This document shows positions 38,534 through 48,630 of a stretch of DNA of 64,000 nt, in pieces. The position numbers were made by a program, and so were the translations under genes. The stretch lies in contig JANYGO010000332.1 of assembly GCA_025362325.1 (NCBI GenBank), positions 1 to 64,000 of the forward strand, written 5' to 3'. Numbering within the stretch: position 1 is the stretch's first letter; every line of letters begins with the position of its first letter. Source of the stretch: Cyanobacteriota bacterium (GTDB lineage Bacteria; Cyanobacteriota; Cyanobacteriia; Cyanobacteriales; Microcoleaceae). The notes below the pieces were generated by a model. It ran no database searches and was not told where the DNA came from. It saw only the letters and a list, made by a program, of their open reading frames with translations.

Positions 38534-38833
38534 CGTTGATGCTCCTATTTTTGATAAACTATCAGACGTTCTCGATGAGATTTCTTGCCAAAAATATAGC
38601 AGGGGCGAGCGGCTTTACACAATAAATATCTGTTTTGCTCTCAATATTTACCGCGCCAGCACCCTCGCCCCCACCCGCAATCATCGAATCACAGCAAGAA
38701 GTCTTTTAATGCCATTCAAAAGTAACGAAAGATACAAAGGGACAAAAGCCTGCTCGCTGCCATTTGTAACTTTTAGGCTGTCTGGCATTTCCCGCATTTC
38801 CTCATGCTGCCAGACAGGAAAGACTGCTCGTTA

Positions 38834-39046
38834 TTACTGAGCAATGTAGGTAGGCAGAAAGTGAAGTATGTCGCGCAGAACGCTATATCCAGCCATGTCC
38901 CAGAGCAAATAAGCTAAGAAACCGATCATCGCTAAGCGGCCGTTCCAAAGTTCTGCTTGCGGGTTGAAGCCAAACAAAAAGGCATTGCGATCTTTGCCGT
39001 TGTAGGCATTAGTGGTTGTAGGTACGTTAGTAGGACGAGTTTCCAT
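38834..39046 (-). CDS. High-light-inducible (Hli/SCP) chlorophyll-binding protein
   Basis: 'FGFNPQAELWNGRLAMIGFLAYL' ExxNGRxAMxGF. Confidence 0.9.
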   Translation of the reverse strand: METRPTNVPTTTNAYNGKDRNAFLFGFNPQAELWNGRLAMIGFLAYLLWDMAGYSVLRDILHFLPTYIAQ

Positions 39047-39427
39047 GTTTTTACATTCCTTAACAATGTTTCGCTTATCATAGTAGCGACCTAATTTCTG
39101 CTTTGCTATCTGCCTGTAGGCTCAAAATACACACAAGTCTAAAGGAGGATTTTGAGACCCTAAATTACGTGTTAAGTTTTGTTAAGGGAGATTTTTTCAT
39201 GGTTTGCCTGTATCTATAGATACTAAAGACAACCGCAAGTTGAGATGGATGCTGTGAAAGCCTGCATCGCCCGCAGCGACAAACAACCGCGCTGGTGACT
39301 CGACAATACTGAATCCGCGAGATCCTAGAGGCAAGAAGATTTAGTAAATTTTAACTGCCAACGAGAACACGATCGCCCCAGAGTTAACTAAAATAGGAAA
39401 TAAACAGAGCGATCAGGAGAAACAGTT

Positions 39428-41230
39428 ATCGAAACCATCTACGGCAATCTTCAGGGTTTAAAGTCCAGCCAGCTCAAACAACTCGAAAAGCTTTACCACC
39501 AGCGACTACCGGGCGATCGCATCACCACGGCAGAATTCGCCCAGCGCGTCGCCGCCATCAGCACCGAAATCGACAAACCAATCTGCACCTACATCAACCG
39601 CCGCGGCCAAGTAATTCGCGTCGGTGTCGGTACGCCCCGCCAAACCCAAATTGCGCCCCTAGAATTGCCCCGCTACGGGGGAGGTCGCCTCAGCGGCATT
39701 CGCTGCATCGCCACCCACCTCAAACCAGAAATCCCTAGCGAAGCAGCACTCACGGCAATGGCAATTCAGCGCCTAGACGCCCTAGTGTGGCTGACGCTGA
39801 CCGGCGGAGGATTTCAGCGTCGCGGCGGCGGTGCGACAGGTTACATCAAAGAAACTTATCTCGTTCACCTGATACCCCAGGGAGACCAGCCAAATTTTGA
39901 GTTCTCTGTTTTGAGCGCTAAGTTAGAACCAGCTTCAACTGATGAAACTGAGGAAATAGAAGAACCTGTAATTCAAAAATCACCAATCAAAACTCAAAAC
40001 TTTCCCTGGAAAATATCAGAACCTCTGAGTTTGGACGACCTCGCAGATCAAGACTTTCTGGAGTTGGTGGAAGGACTCGAAGCAGATTTTCAAGCAGAGT
40101 TTGTAGCTAAGCAGGTCGATGCAGACCAAGATAAAGTGCTGCTGGTGGGTGTGATGACTCAGCACATGACTCTGCTGGATTTTGAGGACGGACTCGCAGA
40201 AATCACGCGGCTGGTGGAAAGTGCCGGGGGTCAGGTATTGCAAACAGTCCGTCAAAAGCGATCGAACCCCCACCCGCAGACAGTCGTCGGCGAAGGCAAA
40301 ATTCAAGAAATTTCCCTCACCGCTCAAACGATTAGCGCTAACCTCGTGGTATTCGATCGCGACCTGTCCCCAGCACAAATACGGAACTTGGAAATTCAAA
40401 TCGGTATCCGCGTAGTCGATCGCACGGAGGTAATTCTCGACATCTTCGCCCAAAGAGCGCGATCGAGCGAAGGTAAATTGCAAGTCGAACTCGCTCAGCT
40501 AGAATACACCCTGCCCCGGCTCAGAGGTCGCGGCCAGGCAATGTCGAAACAAGGTGGCGGCATCGGTACCAGAGGCCCCGGGGAAACCAAACTCGAAACC
40601 GAACGCCGGACGATCGCCAAACGCATTTCAAGATTGCAGCAAGAAGTAAATCAACTCCTCGCTCACCGCTTCCGGCTGCGGCAGAACCGGCACCACATGG
40701 ACGTACCCTCAGTCGCGATCGTCGGGTACACAAACGCCGGTAAATCGACTCTGCTCAACCTGCTCACCAATTCCGAGGTCTACGCCGCCGACCAGTTATT
40801 TGCCACCCTTGACCCCACCACCCGAAAGCTGACGCTGAGCGGCGCCCTCACGGGCGAACCGCTGTCGATCGTCCTCACAGATACAGTGGGATTTATTCGC
40901 GAACTGCCCCCCTCATTGATCGACGCTTTTCGGGCTACCCTCGAAGAAGTTACTGACGCCGATGCTTTGCTGCACCTGGTCGATCTCTCCCATCCCGCGT
41001 GGCAGAGCCAAATTCGATCGGTGATGAATATTTTGACAGATATGCCCGTAACTCCCGGGCCCGCCCTTGTAGTTTTTAACAAAATCGATGCTGTAGATCA
41101 AGATACTCTTGCCCTCGCCCGAGAAGAGTTTCCTCAAGCCGTATTTATCTCGGCGGCCGCATGTCTCGGAATGGAAACTCTCCGCGATCGACTAGCGCAG
41201 CTCATTCAATACGCCCTCTACCCTCGGTAA
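39428..41230 (+). CDS. hflX: GTPase HflX with N-terminal extension; probable non-canonical start (ATC at 39428)
   Basis: G1 'GYTNAGKST', G3 'DTVGFI', 'NKID'; coding-like sequence 'ETIYGNLQGLKSSQLKQLEKLYHQRLPGD...' upstream of the first TTG (39665); AGGAG at 39415. Confidence 0.85.
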   Translation: METIYGNLQGLKSSQLKQLEKLYHQRLPGDRITTAEFAQRVAAISTEIDKPICTYINRRGQVIRVGVGTPRQTQIAPLELPRYGGGRLSGIRCIATHLKPEIPSEAALTAMAIQRLDALVWLTLTGGGFQRRGGGATGYIKETYLVHLIPQGDQPNFEFSVLSAKLEPASTDETEEIEEPVIQKSPIKTQNFPWKISEPLSLDDLADQDFLELVEGLEADFQAEFVAKQVDADQDKVLLVGVMTQHMTLLDFEDGLAEITRLVESAGGQVLQTVRQKRSNPHPQTVVGEGKIQEISLTAQTISANLVVFDRDLSPAQIRNLEIQIGIRVVDRTEVILDIFAQRARSSEGKLQVELAQLEYTLPRLRGRGQAMSKQGGGIGTRGPGETKLETERRTIAKRISRLQQEVNQLLAHRFRLRQNRHHMDVPSVAIVGYTNAGKSTLLNLLTNSEVYAADQLFATLDPTTRKLTLSGALTGEPLSIVLTDTVGFIRELPPSLIDAFRATLEEVTDADALLHLVDLSHPAWQSQIRSVMNILTDMPVTPGPALVVFNKIDAVDQDTLALAREEFPQAVFISAAACLGMETLRDRLAQLIQYALYPR

Positions 41231-41730
41231 ATACTTAAATATTCCTTTTAAGTAGTTGACAGTCGGGAATATACGTACATATACTGAGGACAGATCGCGT
41301 CGAAGCATGAGACTATAAAAGAGTAGTCAGATTGTGCATTAAATACTAGAATACGGCAGCTCTAGTTTGCGATGAGTTAAATAATTAATTTCAGGAGGCG
41401 GCGGTCAAGGTAAAGATACTCTTAGTTAAGGGCTGTAAAAGCCGTTGGTTGAGAGGCTGAGAAAAAAAAGATGTTGCTTCACTGCGTGCCAACCACTAAT
41501 CATAGTGTAAGCCAGGCTACGCGACCTCAAGGTGAAAGAGAATAAGATAATAAAAGTGTTTGGGCGATCGCCTCAAGCGCTATACTATCTGTTAAAGGCG
41601 CCCACGATAGAAAACATCCATGGATTGTCCGCTCTCTCAAACAGCTCTCTCAAATCCTTGCCCGCCGTGCAGCGCTAATCTCTATCACTATTTCTATTTT
41701 ACGATTTTACCACTGTTTAACTAAATAGTT

Positions 41731-42411
41731 ATGTGTACGCTACTGGCAAAACTAGCAATTGGACTCTCTGCCACAATGGCAACCGGGTTCTACTATCTAG
41801 CTGCCGCCCCTCCGGCTTCAGCAGCAGTCGATGTGTGCGGGCCCGGAAACTTCTCAAGTGCCTGCGCGCCTGCCACTTCCCGGGACCCGCAATCACCAGC
41901 AGCCGTAGCAGACCCGGTAACGGCATCACCGCTGCCTTCACCAGATCCGGTACCGCCGTCCTGGGTAAATCCCTCACCGGTATCCTCGCCGCTAGACATA
42001 GTAGCGCCGGCGCCGGTATTTGAATCACTGCCAACACCACCACCGATAGCGGACCAAGTAACGTCGCCAACACCACCGATAGTCGAACCAACACCACCAC
42101 CGGTATTCGAGCTAGTACCGCCGCCAACATCACCGATAATCCAACCGACACCACCACCGCTGGTAGTTGCATCCCCTGAACCAACACCAGACCCGATAAT
42201 TATATCGCCAGCAACCCCGCCATCGGTAGTATTATCGCCTCCACCCATCTCGCCGCCCCCGCCGACCTTTCCAAACATATATACAAACGCCACCCCGCAG
42301 AGAGCAACATCTATCCCAGAGCCAGGTACAGTGGTAGCACTTCTGGTGACAGGGGCAGGAATCATCTGTTCCGGCAGAAAACGAAACAAGCAGGCAGGTC
42401 AGCAACGCTAG
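41731..42411 (+). CDS. PEP-CTERM sorting domain-containing proline-rich secreted protein
   Basis: Signal peptide; C-terminal 'SIPEPGTVVALLVTGAGIICSGRKRNK'; Pro-rich middle. Confidence 0.82.
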   Translation: MCTLLAKLAIGLSATMATGFYYLAAAPPASAAVDVCGPGNFSSACAPATSRDPQSPAAVADPVTASPLPSPDPVPPSWVNPSPVSSPLDIVAPAPVFESLPTPPPIADQVTSPTPPIVEPTPPPVFELVPPPTSPIIQPTPPPLVVASPEPTPDPIIISPATPPSVVLSPPPISPPPPTFPNIYTNATPQRATSIPEPGTVVALLVTGAGIICSGRKRNKQAGQQR

Positions 42412-42608
42412 GCAGGCGCAACCTGCTGCTGCTTGTTTTCAAAATGTCTCCGTTTCTTCAAGGGCGGGTGTTTTTTTTATTTTTAGGTCAAATTAAGTTA
42501 AATTGTATTAATAATCACCTGACAGCTTGCGGGCTGCAACTATATAAAAATTAAAATAAGATTGGTTAAGATTACAATAAAAAAATATTCTTATTGTTTG
42601 AGCGTCCG

Positions 42609-42872
42609 ATGATCCCTAAAGTAGAAATTTACACTTGGAGAACCTGCCCGTTTTGCATTCGTGCCAAAGCGCTGCTGAAGCGAAAAGGGGTTGAGTTTAC
42701 AGAATACGCGATCGACGGAGATACAGCAGCACGCGATCGCATGACCGATCGAGCCAACGGAGGTCGCACCCTGCCTCAGATATTCATCAACGACCAACAC
42801 GTAGGCGGCTGCGACGAGATCCACGCACTTGATGCTCAAGGCCTGCTAGATCCGCTGCTAGCAGCAACATGA
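42609..42872 (+). CDS. grxC: Glutaredoxin 3
   Basis: 'VEIYTWRTCPFCIRAKALLKRKG...GGRTLPQIFINDQHVGGCDE'. Confidence 0.93.
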   Translation: MIPKVEIYTWRTCPFCIRAKALLKRKGVEFTEYAIDGDTAARDRMTDRANGGRTLPQIFINDQHVGGCDEIHALDAQGLLDPLLAAT

Positions 42873-42939
42873 GGCATTCCCTGTTAAATTTTGAGTTTTC
42901 CCAAATTTTCATGCGACCAATTCTTAATTTTAACTGAAA

Positions 42940-43914
42940 ATGAAATTTGCATTCCTCATCGATCCCCTCGCGCGACTAATTCCAGGACACGATACCAGCG
43001 TAGCGCTGATGGAAGCAGCTCAAGAGTTGGGTCACGAAGTCTGGGCGACTCAAGCCAACGAATTAAGCGTCATCGGCGGCCAAACCTGGGCAATGCTGAG
43101 TCGAGTAGCCCTTACCCCAGTAAAACTGGTAGATGGACGCTGGGAGGCTGCTGAGGCTTGGTACGAGGTAGAACCGCCTACATTGCAGCCACTCGAAGCA
43201 ATGGACGCAGTATTCATGCGGACAGACCCCCCAGTCAACGTTCCTTACCTCTACGCAACTTACCTTCTAGACGGCATCGATCCCGCTAAAACTTTGGTCG
43301 TTAACAGTCCCAAAGGATTGCGGGCGGCGAATGAAAAAATGTATGCTTTGCAATTTGAAGGAGCGATCCCCGAAACCATTGTTTCTCAAAACCAACAGGT
43401 AATTCGGCAATTTGTTGAGAAAAAAGGAGCGGCAGTTCTTAAACCCTTGGGCGGCAAAGCGGGCGAGGGGATTTTGTTCTTGGAACCGGGCGATCGCAAT
43501 CTCAACTCTATGGTCGAAATTAGCACTCAACAAGGGCAAATCCCCGTGATGGTTCAGACATATTTGCCCGAAGCCAAAGACGGAGATAAACGAATAATCC
43601 TCTTAAACGGCAAGCCCATCGGTGCTATTAACCGCATTCCCACCGGCAATGAATTTCGCGGCAACATGGCCGTCGGCGGCCGAGTCGCAAAAACAGAAAT
43701 TACCGATCGCGAACATCAAATTTGCGCTCAGTTAGCACCCGTGCTGCAACGGGACGGACTCTACTTTGTCGGGATTGATATCATCGGCGGTTATCTCACC
43801 GAAGTCAATGTCACCAGCCCTACAGGGATCAGAGAAATTGACTTGTTTGACGGCGTTAGTTTGGGCAAACAAGTAATTGAATGGACAGTCTCGCAGGCAC
43901 AAAGTAGAAATTAG
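42940..43914 (+). CDS. gshB: Glutathione synthetase
   Basis: 'MKFAFLIDPLARLIPGHDTS...LKPLGGKAGEGI...NVTSPTGIREID'. Confidence 0.94.
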   Translation: MKFAFLIDPLARLIPGHDTSVALMEAAQELGHEVWATQANELSVIGGQTWAMLSRVALTPVKLVDGRWEAAEAWYEVEPPTLQPLEAMDAVFMRTDPPVNVPYLYATYLLDGIDPAKTLVVNSPKGLRAANEKMYALQFEGAIPETIVSQNQQVIRQFVEKKGAAVLKPLGGKAGEGILFLEPGDRNLNSMVEISTQQGQIPVMVQTYLPEAKDGDKRIILLNGKPIGAINRIPTGNEFRGNMAVGGRVAKTEITDREHQICAQLAPVLQRDGLYFVGIDIIGGYLTEVNVTSPTGIREIDLFDGVSLGKQVIEWTVSQAQSRN

Positions 43915-43997
43915 AAGGTAACACAGAATTAGTCATGGGCGAGATAATTTGGGTTAGAGAAAAAAAAAAAAAATTCTTTTTTTTTTCGGGCTAAAAG

Positions 43998-44026
43998 CTT
44001 GACTTTCAGATTTACTTAAGGTATAT
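43998..44026 (+). promoter_or_regulatory. Sigma70-type promoter TTGACT-17 nt-TATATA, paralogous to 4890..4918
   Basis: TTGACT ttcagatttacttaagg TATATA. Confidence 0.5.
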
Positions 44027-44034
44027 ATTAGATA

Positions 44035-44193
44035 ATGGAAGTGGTGGCAAAATTAAAATTCAACTCACCACTCCCATTATTTAAAATATATCCCGAAAAC
44101 CTCAAAAAATCAATAGGTAATAGTTCCTTTTTTCGGGCGGATTTTTTTAACAAGACTAGAAAAAATTCGGTTGCTTCAACAATAGCTTTATAA
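44035..44193 (+). CDS. Putative 52-aa small protein MEVVAKLKFNSPLPLFKIYPENLKKSIGNSSFFRADFFNKTRKNSVASTIAL, paralogue of 4925..5071
   Basis: Not in ORF track; gap-free codon alignment to the first copy over 37 codons. Confidence 0.4.
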   Translation: MEVVAKLKFNSPLPLFKIYPENLKKSIGNSSFFRADFFNKTRKNSVASTIAL

Positions 44194-44251
44194 AATCATC
44201 TGTGCGCCAGCTTTTAGCTTTTGTATGAGTGTTCCCTGCGAGAACCCCAAA

Positions 44252-44280
44252 AATGCTCCCAGATGGCAGATGGGAGCATT
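44252..44280. terminator. Perfect 10-bp hairpin AATGCTCCCA...TGGGAGCATT
   Basis: Inverted repeat with 9-nt loop; no T-tract, so terminator function uncertain. Confidence 0.45.
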
Positions 44281-44309
44281 CCCAATTCCCAATTCCCAAT
44301 TATTAAATT

Positions 44310-45449
44310 ATGTCAAAAATTGGCGTTGCAGTAGTCGGTACAGGTTTCGGTCAAAAAGTGCACCTTCCCGGATTCCAGACACACCACCGCACAGAGGTTG
44401 TGGCTGTCTATCACCGGAATTTAGACAAAGCTCAGGCGATCGCCTCTACCCATAATATCCCCTACGCTTGCAACTCGATCGCAGATATAGTCGCCATCCC
44501 CGAAGTAGCGGGTGTCAGCATTTCCACGCCGCCATTTTTGCATTTTGAAATGGCAAAAACCGTCTTGGAAGCAGGTAAACATTTATTGTTAGAAAAACCT
44601 ACAGCCCTGACAGCACATGAAGCCAGGGAACTTTACCGATTGGCAAACAGCGAGTCTCAAACCGACTTAAAAAATGGTGGTTCGAGAGCAATTGCCACAA
44701 TGGACTTTGAGTTTCGCTTCATCCCCGCATGGCAAATGCTAGCCGAATTGTTAACAGCAGGATATGTGGGAGAACAGCGTTTAATTAAGATTGATTGGCT
44801 AGTGTCAGGCCGCGCTGATGCGAGTCGCCCTTGGAATTGGTACGCGCAAAAAGAGCTTGGCGGCGGAGTTCTGGGCGCAACAGGTTCTCACGTTTTTGAT
44901 TATATTAGCTGGCTGTTCGGCCCTGTAAAGAGGCTTTCTGGGCAATTGATTACAGGAATTGCGGCGCGGCCAGATCCCAATGATTCGGGAAATTTAAAAT
45001 TAGTTGATGCAGATGATTCTTGCACGTTGATGTTGGAATTGGCCGGGGGAACGCCTTGTCAAGTTTGTTTGAGTTCCGTTACTTATCAAGGGCGGGGACA
45101 TTGGGTCGAAATTTACGGAAGTAAGGGTACGTTGGTGTTGGGAAGCGACAACCAGCAAGATTACGTCCACGGATTTCGCTTGTGGGGTTCCCAACATGGA
45201 GAACCTTTAGCTGAAATTAAGATTCCTCAAAAATTGGAGTTTCCTCAAGTTTATCCAGACGGCAGAATTGCAGCGTTTATTCGAGTAGTGGATAGGTGGG
45301 TAGAAGCCATAGATGCGGGAAAATCTTTGATACCGTCGCTGAAAGAAGGGGTTTACTCGCAGTTGTTGATGGATTTGACTACTGAGTCAAATGCTACGGG
45401 AACTTGGGTGGATGTACCGAATTTAGAGAATTTTTTGGGCGGCCGATAA
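44310..45449 (+). CDS. Gfo/Idh/MocA family oxidoreductase
   Basis: 'IGVAVVGTGFGQKVHLPGF', 'HLLLEKPTALTAHEA'. Confidence 0.92.
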   Translation: MSKIGVAVVGTGFGQKVHLPGFQTHHRTEVVAVYHRNLDKAQAIASTHNIPYACNSIADIVAIPEVAGVSISTPPFLHFEMAKTVLEAGKHLLLEKPTALTAHEARELYRLANSESQTDLKNGGSRAIATMDFEFRFIPAWQMLAELLTAGYVGEQRLIKIDWLVSGRADASRPWNWYAQKELGGGVLGATGSHVFDYISWLFGPVKRLSGQLITGIAARPDPNDSGNLKLVDADDSCTLMLELAGGTPCQVCLSSVTYQGRGHWVEIYGSKGTLVLGSDNQQDYVHGFRLWGSQHGEPLAEIKIPQKLEFPQVYPDGRIAAFIRVVDRWVEAIDAGKSLIPSLKEGVYSQLLMDLTTESNATGTWVDVPNLENFLGGR

Positions 45450-45548
45450 AAGTAAAAACTAACAAAGCAATCTCTCGCACTCGATCGCACCCAAACCCGA
45501 TAAACTACGAATAGATAAACTCAATCAATCCTATATCCAGAGTTGTGA

Positions 45549-47387
45549 ATGGCGCGCCCTGAAAGTCCTTGCCTCAGTATAGCGATCGCTCGCCTGAGAA
45601 CCGCTGGGGCAAACCATTTTGCCACTTGGGTTCTACAAGCTCCCTATCCCAGTGGGTACGTTCACCACGACTGTATGTGGCCTTCGACCCTATCTCAATC
45701 TTGGAAAGCTTGGCAGGAAATGTTTTCGCCCTCGGGGACAATTCATGAATTGCCCCTAAATCCTGATGGCAGTTTTGTATCGCCGGAAAATAACCAGCAT
45801 ATACTGACAGAAACTGAAAAACAAACTCCTCACTTGCTACAGATACCTCCAATGATGCCCTATGGGCCGAGGAGCATCGGTCAAGGGGGGTCGGTGGAGA
45901 GGGTAGAGCAGAATCCGCCGCCGCCACCTGCCAGCTACAGCAGCCGCCTGATGCAGCATTTGGGGATCGATCTTTGGCAGTGGCTGTTTGAAGGGCCGAT
46001 TCAGGGCAGTCTCCAGGAAAGTAAAGGTATCGCGATCGGGCAAAATCTACCCCTGCGAGTGCGCATAGACTTGCGCGAACCATATTTAATCGCTTTGCCT
46101 TGGGAAATTATGCAGCCTCAAGCCGGTCAACCGGCAATTTCTCTATCGCAGCAACTGCTTTTCAGCCGTACTACCAGCAATGTTGAGCCTTTGCCGCCCC
46201 TGCGTCCTGCGGAGTCGCTGAACATTTTGCTAGTTTTGGGACAAGCAGAACCCGGCCTCCGTGCTAATTCTGAATTTTCCAGCGCGAATAACCGTCATTT
46301 GCAGTTGGAAGCAGAAGCATTCGCCCTAGCTAGCGTTCTGGAAAGTGCTTTTCAAACCGACAACAGCGGCAAATATTTTGACATCAGCGTTCCGACTCGC
46401 GTGGATACTCTGATCGAACCTACTCCGGCGGAACTAATTTCTCGGCTGGAAACGCAAGCTTACAATATTATGTTTTACGCTGGCCACGGGATACCTGGGC
46501 CCGACGGTGGCTTGTTGTTTTTGGGGCCGGACACGACGATTAACGGCACTGAACTGGCTCAGGTGTTAGTTCGGTGCCGCGTGACTCTGGCGGTGTTTAA
46601 TGCCTGCTGGGGAGCTCAGCCGGCGGTGGAGAGGCTGCACTCAATTAATGGCCAGCAACAGGCGATCGCCCGCAGCAGTTTGGCTGAGGTGCTGATCCAT
46701 CACGGGGTGCCGGCGGTGTTGGGGATGCGGGACTCGATCGCCGATCGCGAGGCCCTGAGTTTTATCCAAACTTTTGCCCAAGCTTTGGCCGCGCGGATGT
46801 CTGTCGATCGGGCCGTCGCCGTCGCCAGACAGCAGCTACTAACACTGTACAAGTTCAATCAACCGGCTTGGACACTTCCCGTACTGTATATGCACCCGGA
46901 GTTTGACGGTCAACTGACTGAACCGGTAGATGACTTGAAAACTGAATTGCCTTTAAATTCTTCTACTTGGCTGGGACGTTTGCCGTCTTGTGCTTACTTG
47001 CGGGGGCGCGATCGACCAAATGTCAAATCCACCGAATCTGGCAATCAGGTTTGGCCCATTCGCACCGGTATGGTTCGAGTCGGACGCTGGGAAGAAAACG
47101 ACGTAGTGATTCGAGAACAGTGGGTTTCTCAGAAACACGCCGAGATTTTCTGCCGCAACAACATCAGAGATAGCCGGGAAGAACCTAGCTACTTCCTGCG
47201 CGATTTTTCTCGGTATGGGACTCTAGTTTTGGGTTCTGAGGGGTGGGTGAGAGTTCACCACCAAGAACTGCTGCTGGAATCGGGCACTCAGCTAAAATTT
47301 GGCAGTTCTCAAGGTCAGATTTTTGAGTTCACTATTGAGGTTCCAAAAACTTCGGGCTACAGTGAGACTGATTACGGAACCAATTAA
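45549..47387 (+). CDS. CHAT domain protease with C-terminal FHA domain
   Basis: 'IMFYAGHGIPGPDGGLLFL...LAVFNACWGAQP...HGVPAVLGMRDSIADREA'; FHA 'GMVRVGRWEENDVVIREQWVSQKHAEIF...LRDFSRYGTLV'. Confidence 0.85.
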   Translation: MARPESPCLSIAIARLRTAGANHFATWVLQAPYPSGYVHHDCMWPSTLSQSWKAWQEMFSPSGTIHELPLNPDGSFVSPENNQHILTETEKQTPHLLQIPPMMPYGPRSIGQGGSVERVEQNPPPPPASYSSRLMQHLGIDLWQWLFEGPIQGSLQESKGIAIGQNLPLRVRIDLREPYLIALPWEIMQPQAGQPAISLSQQLLFSRTTSNVEPLPPLRPAESLNILLVLGQAEPGLRANSEFSSANNRHLQLEAEAFALASVLESAFQTDNSGKYFDISVPTRVDTLIEPTPAELISRLETQAYNIMFYAGHGIPGPDGGLLFLGPDTTINGTELAQVLVRCRVTLAVFNACWGAQPAVERLHSINGQQQAIARSSLAEVLIHHGVPAVLGMRDSIADREALSFIQTFAQALAARMSVDRAVAVARQQLLTLYKFNQPAWTLPVLYMHPEFDGQLTEPVDDLKTELPLNSSTWLGRLPSCAYLRGRDRPNVKSTESGNQVWPIRTGMVRVGRWEENDVVIREQWVSQKHAEIFCRNNIRDSREEPSYFLRDFSRYGTLVLGSEGWVRVHHQELLLESGTQLKFGSSQGQIFEFTIEVPKTSGYSETDYGTN

Positions 47388-47546
47388 GGTGCGGGTGTAG
47401 CTAATGAAGGCAATCGGCGCTCCCGACAGCAAAGTTCTGGGCGTTTAGTCTCAAGTCTGAAGTTAAAAGAGTTACTCACCACTGACAACTCGCACTTGAC
47501 ACAACCCCCCTTCTGTATTTTCCTTTTCCCACATAGGTATTACATC

Positions 47547-48128
47547 ATGGCTACCCAATCTCCTGATTCTGAATATTTTCGCGACTCGCAAACTCAGGCC
47601 CAGATGGAACTTCTCGCCACAATAGTTCAGACTGATGTTGCTTATCCTTGGAATCCTGCACAGCTTGAATCAGAATCTTATTTAGCCGATATAGAGCAAG
47701 AATTTGCCCTGTGTGATTCCTTCAGCGACAGCGATATTGCCCTGAAGTCGCAAGTTTTATTCGCGCAATTAGAACAAGTTTGGCTCGCGACTTCCCTGCA
47801 AAAGTCTTTGCGCGAAAAATTTGCTCACGTTCCTGAAGATTTTTTAGCCCGCATCGCTCAAAGCGTTCAAAACGCAACAGTTAAGTATCGATCTTTAGCA
47901 GACCAAATGGTTGAGTGCGTGTTAGATATTTTGCCTCAGTGGGCTGAGGAAGATTTGCAGGTGTTGGCGCGTCCTTTGGCTTATGCAATGCGAGAGGCTG
48001 ATTCGTCCGGGGTGGAAGTGGTCATGGAGACTAGAAGATCTTGGGCAGAATTGTCGTCCATAGAACAGGCGAGAGTTGGTTTGGCTGTCGCCCGCTATGC
48101 AATCTCGCAATTAGAAATTTCTGATTAG
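47547..48128 (+). CDS. Hypothetical cyanobacterial protein downstream of CHAT-FHA
   Basis: 194-codon ORF, good codon structure. Confidence 0.7.
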   Translation: MATQSPDSEYFRDSQTQAQMELLATIVQTDVAYPWNPAQLESESYLADIEQEFALCDSFSDSDIALKSQVLFAQLEQVWLATSLQKSLREKFAHVPEDFLARIAQSVQNATVKYRSLADQMVECVLDILPQWAEEDLQVLARPLAYAMREADSSGVEVVMETRRSWAELSSIEQARVGLAVARYAISQLEISD

Positions 48129-48630
48129 TTTTTTGTTGGCTAAGTTTTTGTGCTGCGATCACGCTAATTTTTTTAAATTAATATAAAATTAATCTACCTT
48201 TAGTTAGATGTGAAAAGCGTCTAATTGTTAAGGGCTAGGGATTGCTATCGTTTGATATAGCAATCCTATTTGATTTGTAGACATGATATTTTTGGGGAAC
48301 GATAGCAACCGCGCCCGACGCTATAGACGTTCTTAATTGCTGAAATATGAGTTCTTATATTCCTTCTTCCTTCTTCCTAAAATCCGTTACATCCGTTACA
48401 TCCGTTTCTTGCATCCGTTGCCGAACTTTCTTCTTCCTTCTGCTAGACTTTGCCAGGATGGGACTTGCCCAGCAGTTTGCCACCAGCCAGCAGGTGAACT
48501 ATGATGAAATTGTCAGAATGTTAAAAAATGTAAATATAGTAAGTGGGTGTGTGGGAATTTTCAACTAAATTAAAAAGCCGACAGCAGGAAACCTTGACTG
48601 TTGCAGACACGATCGGGAATTTCACATTTT

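Noticed and set aside
40016-40483. 155-aa minus-strand ORF inside hflX
   Set aside because: Antisense to clear HflX coding sequence.
41793-42389. 198-aa minus-strand Gly-rich ORF and the overlapping 41729..42187 ORF
   Set aside because: Antisense of the Pro-rich PEP-CTERM protein (Pro codons read as Gly).
45574-46083. 169-aa minus-strand ORF inside the CHAT-FHA gene
   Set aside because: Antisense to a clear domain-bearing CDS.
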